The notes beneath the pieces are model-generated. The model made no database searches and was not told the origin of the DNA. It saw only the letters and a program-made list of their open reading frames with translations. This document shows, piece after piece, positions 4,592-6,744 of a stretch of DNA of 6,744 nt. Origin of the DNA: an uncultured Clostridia bacterium (lineage in GTDB: Bacteria > Bacillota > Clostridia > Lachnospirales > Lachnospiraceae); the NCBI GenBank assembly GCA_946623485.1, contig CAMORF010000127.1, forward strand, positions 1 to 6,744, read 5' to 3'. Position 1 is the stretch's first letter, and every line of letters starts with the position of its first letter. Position numbers and translations under genes: made by a program.

Positions 4592-6744
4592 CTACTCCTC
4601 GTCTGACGGATCTTCATCCGTATCCGATTTCTCATCCACAGAGTTTTCTTCTGCCGGCAGGTCTGTTTCCCCGGGATTCTTGGAGACCGTTTCCCTCACC
4701 TTGGCGATGGAAACAACGACATCACTTTCATTCAGACGCATCAGCTTCACGCCGGAGGTCACCCTGCTGACCACGGATATATTCTCGCAGCTCATCCGGA
4801 TGATGATTCCGTCTGTATTGATCATCATGATCTCATCATCCTGCTCGACGGCCATCGCGCCGACGATGTTGCCGGTTTTTTCCAGAATCCTGTAACACAG
4901 GACACCTTTTCCTCCCCGCGACTGGGTCTTGAATTCCGAAAGATCCGTCAGCTTGCCCATTCCCTTTTCAGAGACGATCAGCAGATACGGCGCGACATCC
5001 GCAATCACCATAGAGACCACTTCATCGCCATCCATCAGATTGATTCCACGCACCCCCATGGAGGATCTTCCGGTCGATCTGGCGTCTGATTCCTGAAAGC
5101 GGATGCACTGTCCATATTTCGTAATCAGGAGGATCTCCTTCCGGTTATCCGTTGCCTCAACAGAGATCAGCTCATCGTCCTCTTTCAGCGCAATGGCGAT
5201 CAGCCCGTTCTTCCGGACATTCGCATATTCGGACAGCAGCGTACGCTTGATCTGGCCCCGCCTGGTCGCCATGGTCAGATAACCGTTCTCATCGTATTCC
5301 TCATCCGACCCCACAGGAATCACGGCAGACAGCTTTTCATCCGGCTGCAGCTGCAGAAGATTCACAATCGCGGTGCCCCGCGCCGTACGCCCGGCCTCCG
5401 GCACCTCATAGGCCTTCATCTTGTAAACACGGCCCTTATTCGTAAAGATCATCAGGTCCGCATGGGTATCCGTCATCAGCAGACGGTCAATATAATCCTC
5501 CTTGAGCGCCTGCATACCCTTGATTCCCTTGCCGCCCCGGTTCTGGGATTTGAAGTTGTCCTCGCTCATCCGCTTGATATAGCCAAGCTTCGTAAGGGTG
5601 ATGACAACATCCTCCTTTTCCACCAGATCCTCCGCGTCAAATTCTCCAAAATCATACCCGATCCTGGTTCTGCGGTCGTCCCCGTACTTTTCGGAAATGA
5701 CCAGGATTTCTTTTTTGATCACGCCAAGGAGCAGCTTCTCATCCCCCAGAATCGCACGCAATTCCGCGATTGTCTTGATCAGCTGCGCATGCTCCGCCTC
5801 GATCTTGCTTCTTTCCAGGCCTGTCAGAGCCCTCAGGCGCATATCTACAATCGCCTGGGCCTGGACATCGCTGAGGCCGAACTTCTCCATCAGGGAAGCC
5901 TTCGCGATCTGTACATTTTCCGAGGAACGGATAATCCGGATCACCTCATCAATGTGATCCAGCGCGATCAGCAATCCCTGCAGGATATGGTCTCTTTCCA
6001 GCGCCTTGTTCAGGTCATACCTGGTTCTCCTGGTAACGACCTCCTCCTGATGCTTCAGGTAGTACTGCAGCATCTCCAGAAGGTTCAGGATCTTCGGCTT
6101 GTTATCGATCAGGGCAAGCATGATCACGCCAAAGGTATCCTGCAGCTGGGTGTGCAGGAACAGCTTATTCAGGATGATATTCGCGTTGGAATCCTTGCGG
6201 ATGTCAATGCTGATGCGCATTCCCTCACGGCTGGATTCATCCGTGATTCCGGTAATGCCGTCAATCTTTTTATCACGCACCAGCGAAGCCATCTTTTCAA
6301 TCAGCCTCGCCTTGTTGACAAGATACGGAAGCTCCGTCACCACAATCCGGCTCTTTCCGTTCGGAAGCGTCTCGATATCCGTAATGGCCCGCACACGGAT
6401 CTTGCCCCTTCCCGTGCGGTATGCGTCATTGATTCCGCTTTTTCCAAGAATCTCCGCGCCGGTGGGAAAATCCGGCCCCTTGATGATCTTCATCACCTCA
6501 TCAATGGAGGTTTCCCGGTCTTCATTGACGCGGTTATCGATGATCTTCACCACGGCGTCAATTACCTCCCGCAGGTTATGGGGAGGAATGTTGGTGGCCA
6601 TGCCGACGGCAATTCCCGTGGTTCCATTCACCAGGAGGTTCGGGAAACGGCTCGGGAGCACCGTCGGCTCCTTCTCCGTCTCGTCAAAGTTCGGGACAAA
6701 ATCTACCGTATCCTTGTTGATGTCCGCGAGCATCTCCATGGACA
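4592..6744 (-). CDS. gyrA: DNA gyrase subunit A, 5' end outside the window
   Basis: GyrA is the breakage-reunion subunit of DNA gyrase, an A2B2 type II topoisomerase that adds negative supercoils using ATP hydrolysed by GyrB. The frame is open at the right edge. From the ATG at 6737-6739 onward it gives 715 residues. Numbering below starts there, although this is not the true start. NLLVNGTTGIAVGMATNIPP (34-53) is the type IIA core. By comparison with E. coli GyrA, the catalytic Tyr lies about 10 residues beyond the edge, as does the quinolone-resistance region, so neither can be read. A coiled-coil tower follows (about 215-350). The C-terminal beta-pinwheel starts near 375, with a GyrA box QNRGGKG at 399-405 and a second QSRGGKG at 606-612. 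The GyrA box favours GyrA over ParC. The last 30 residues are acidic, a feature known to modulate wrapping in some gyrases. The stop is TAG at 4592-4594, 2 nt before the lipoprotein ATG. Confidence 0.97.
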   Translation of the reverse strand, partial: SMEMLADINKDTVDFVPNFDETEKEPTVLPSRFPNLLVNGTTGIAVGMATNIPPHNLREVIDAVVKIIDNRVNEDRETSIDEVMKIIKGPDFPTGAEILGKSGINDAYRTGRGKIRVRAITDIETLPNGKSRIVVTELPYLVNKARLIEKMASLVRDKKIDGITGITDESSREGMRISIDIRKDSNANIILNKLFLHTQLQDTFGVIMLALIDNKPKILNLLEMLQYYLKHQEEVVTRRTRYDLNKALERDHILQGLLIALDHIDEVIRIIRSSENVQIAKASLMEKFGLSDVQAQAIVDMRLRALTGLERSKIEAEHAQLIKTIAELRAILGDEKLLLGVIKKEILVISEKYGDDRRTRIGYDFGEFDAEDLVEKEDVVITLTKLGYIKRMSEDNFKSQNRGGKGIKGMQALKEDYIDRLLMTDTHADLMIFTNKGRVYKMKAYEVPEAGRTARGTAIVNLLQLQPDEKLSAVIPVGSDEEYDENGYLTMATRRGQIKRTLLSEYANVRKNGLIAIALKEDDELISVEATDNRKEILLITKYGQCIRFQESDARSTGRSSMGVRGINLMDGDEVVSMVIADVAPYLLIVSEKGMGKLTDLSEFKTQSRGGKGVLCYRILEKTGNIVGAMAVEQDDEIMMINTDGIIIRMSCENISVVSRVTSGVKLMRLNESDVVVSIAKVRETVSKNPGETDLPAEENSVDEKSDTDEDPSDEE
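4595..4600 (-). promoter_or_regulatory. Ribosome binding site of the lipoprotein gene inside gyrA
   Basis: The last two sense codons of gyrA (GAG GAG) form GAGGAG, five bases (TAGAA) before the lipoprotein ATG. The gyrA C-terminus Glu-Glu thus also serves as Shine-Dalgarno, which favours translational coupling between the two genes. Confidence 0.75.

Noticed and set aside
4592..6744. ParC instead of GyrA
   Set aside because: A canonical GyrA box (QNRGGKG) and a full six-blade-type C-terminal domain with a second QSRGGKG are present; ParC usually lacks a proper GyrA box.

Overview
The window looks like ordinary chromosome from a low- to mid-GC Gram-positive anaerobe, most likely a clostridial Bacillota and plausibly Lachnospiraceae. 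The grounds are the Bacillus/Clostridium-type GyrA, the MurT/GatD pair (a lipid II amidation enzyme of Gram-positive bacteria), the AGGAGG-type ribosome binding sites and the lipoprotein style. The taxon is inferred from protein character and was not searched.

Every gene I can support lies on the minus strand, so transcription runs from the right edge to the left. In that order they are: gyrA (5' end outside the window, including the catalytic Tyr and the quinolone-resistance region); 2 nt later, a lipoprotein with a long Glu/Thr-rich stalk and a class A beta-lactamase-like serine hydrolase domain; after 82 nt, a RidA-family deaminase; after 75 nt, murT; overlapping it by 4 nt, gatD; after 154 nt, the start of an unrecognised exported protein that runs off the left edge. 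I saw no convincing intrinsic terminator between any of these genes, so gyrA to gatD could be one transcript. The last gene has its own candidate promoter.

Functionally, MurT and GatD together amidate the alpha-carboxyl of D-Glu in lipid II, using glutamine as the ammonia donor. The lipoprotein carries a penicillin-recognising fold at the outer face of the membrane. RidA clears reactive enamine/imine intermediates. GyrA is the breakage-reunion subunit of DNA gyrase. The cell-envelope theme (lipoprotein, MurT, GatD, exported protein) is clear, but a direct functional link among them is only inferred from adjacency.

I found no new multi-gene system. The points worth a second look are small: a duplicated ridA 3' end lying between ridA and murT, a 36-bp-spaced duplication inside an insertion in MurT, four 10-bp repeats upstream of ridA, a palindrome overlapping the candidate promoter of the last gene, a 15-bp periodicity in that gene, and the very long acidic stalk of the lipoprotein. 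No RNA genes, CRISPR arrays, insertion sequences or phage genes were seen.
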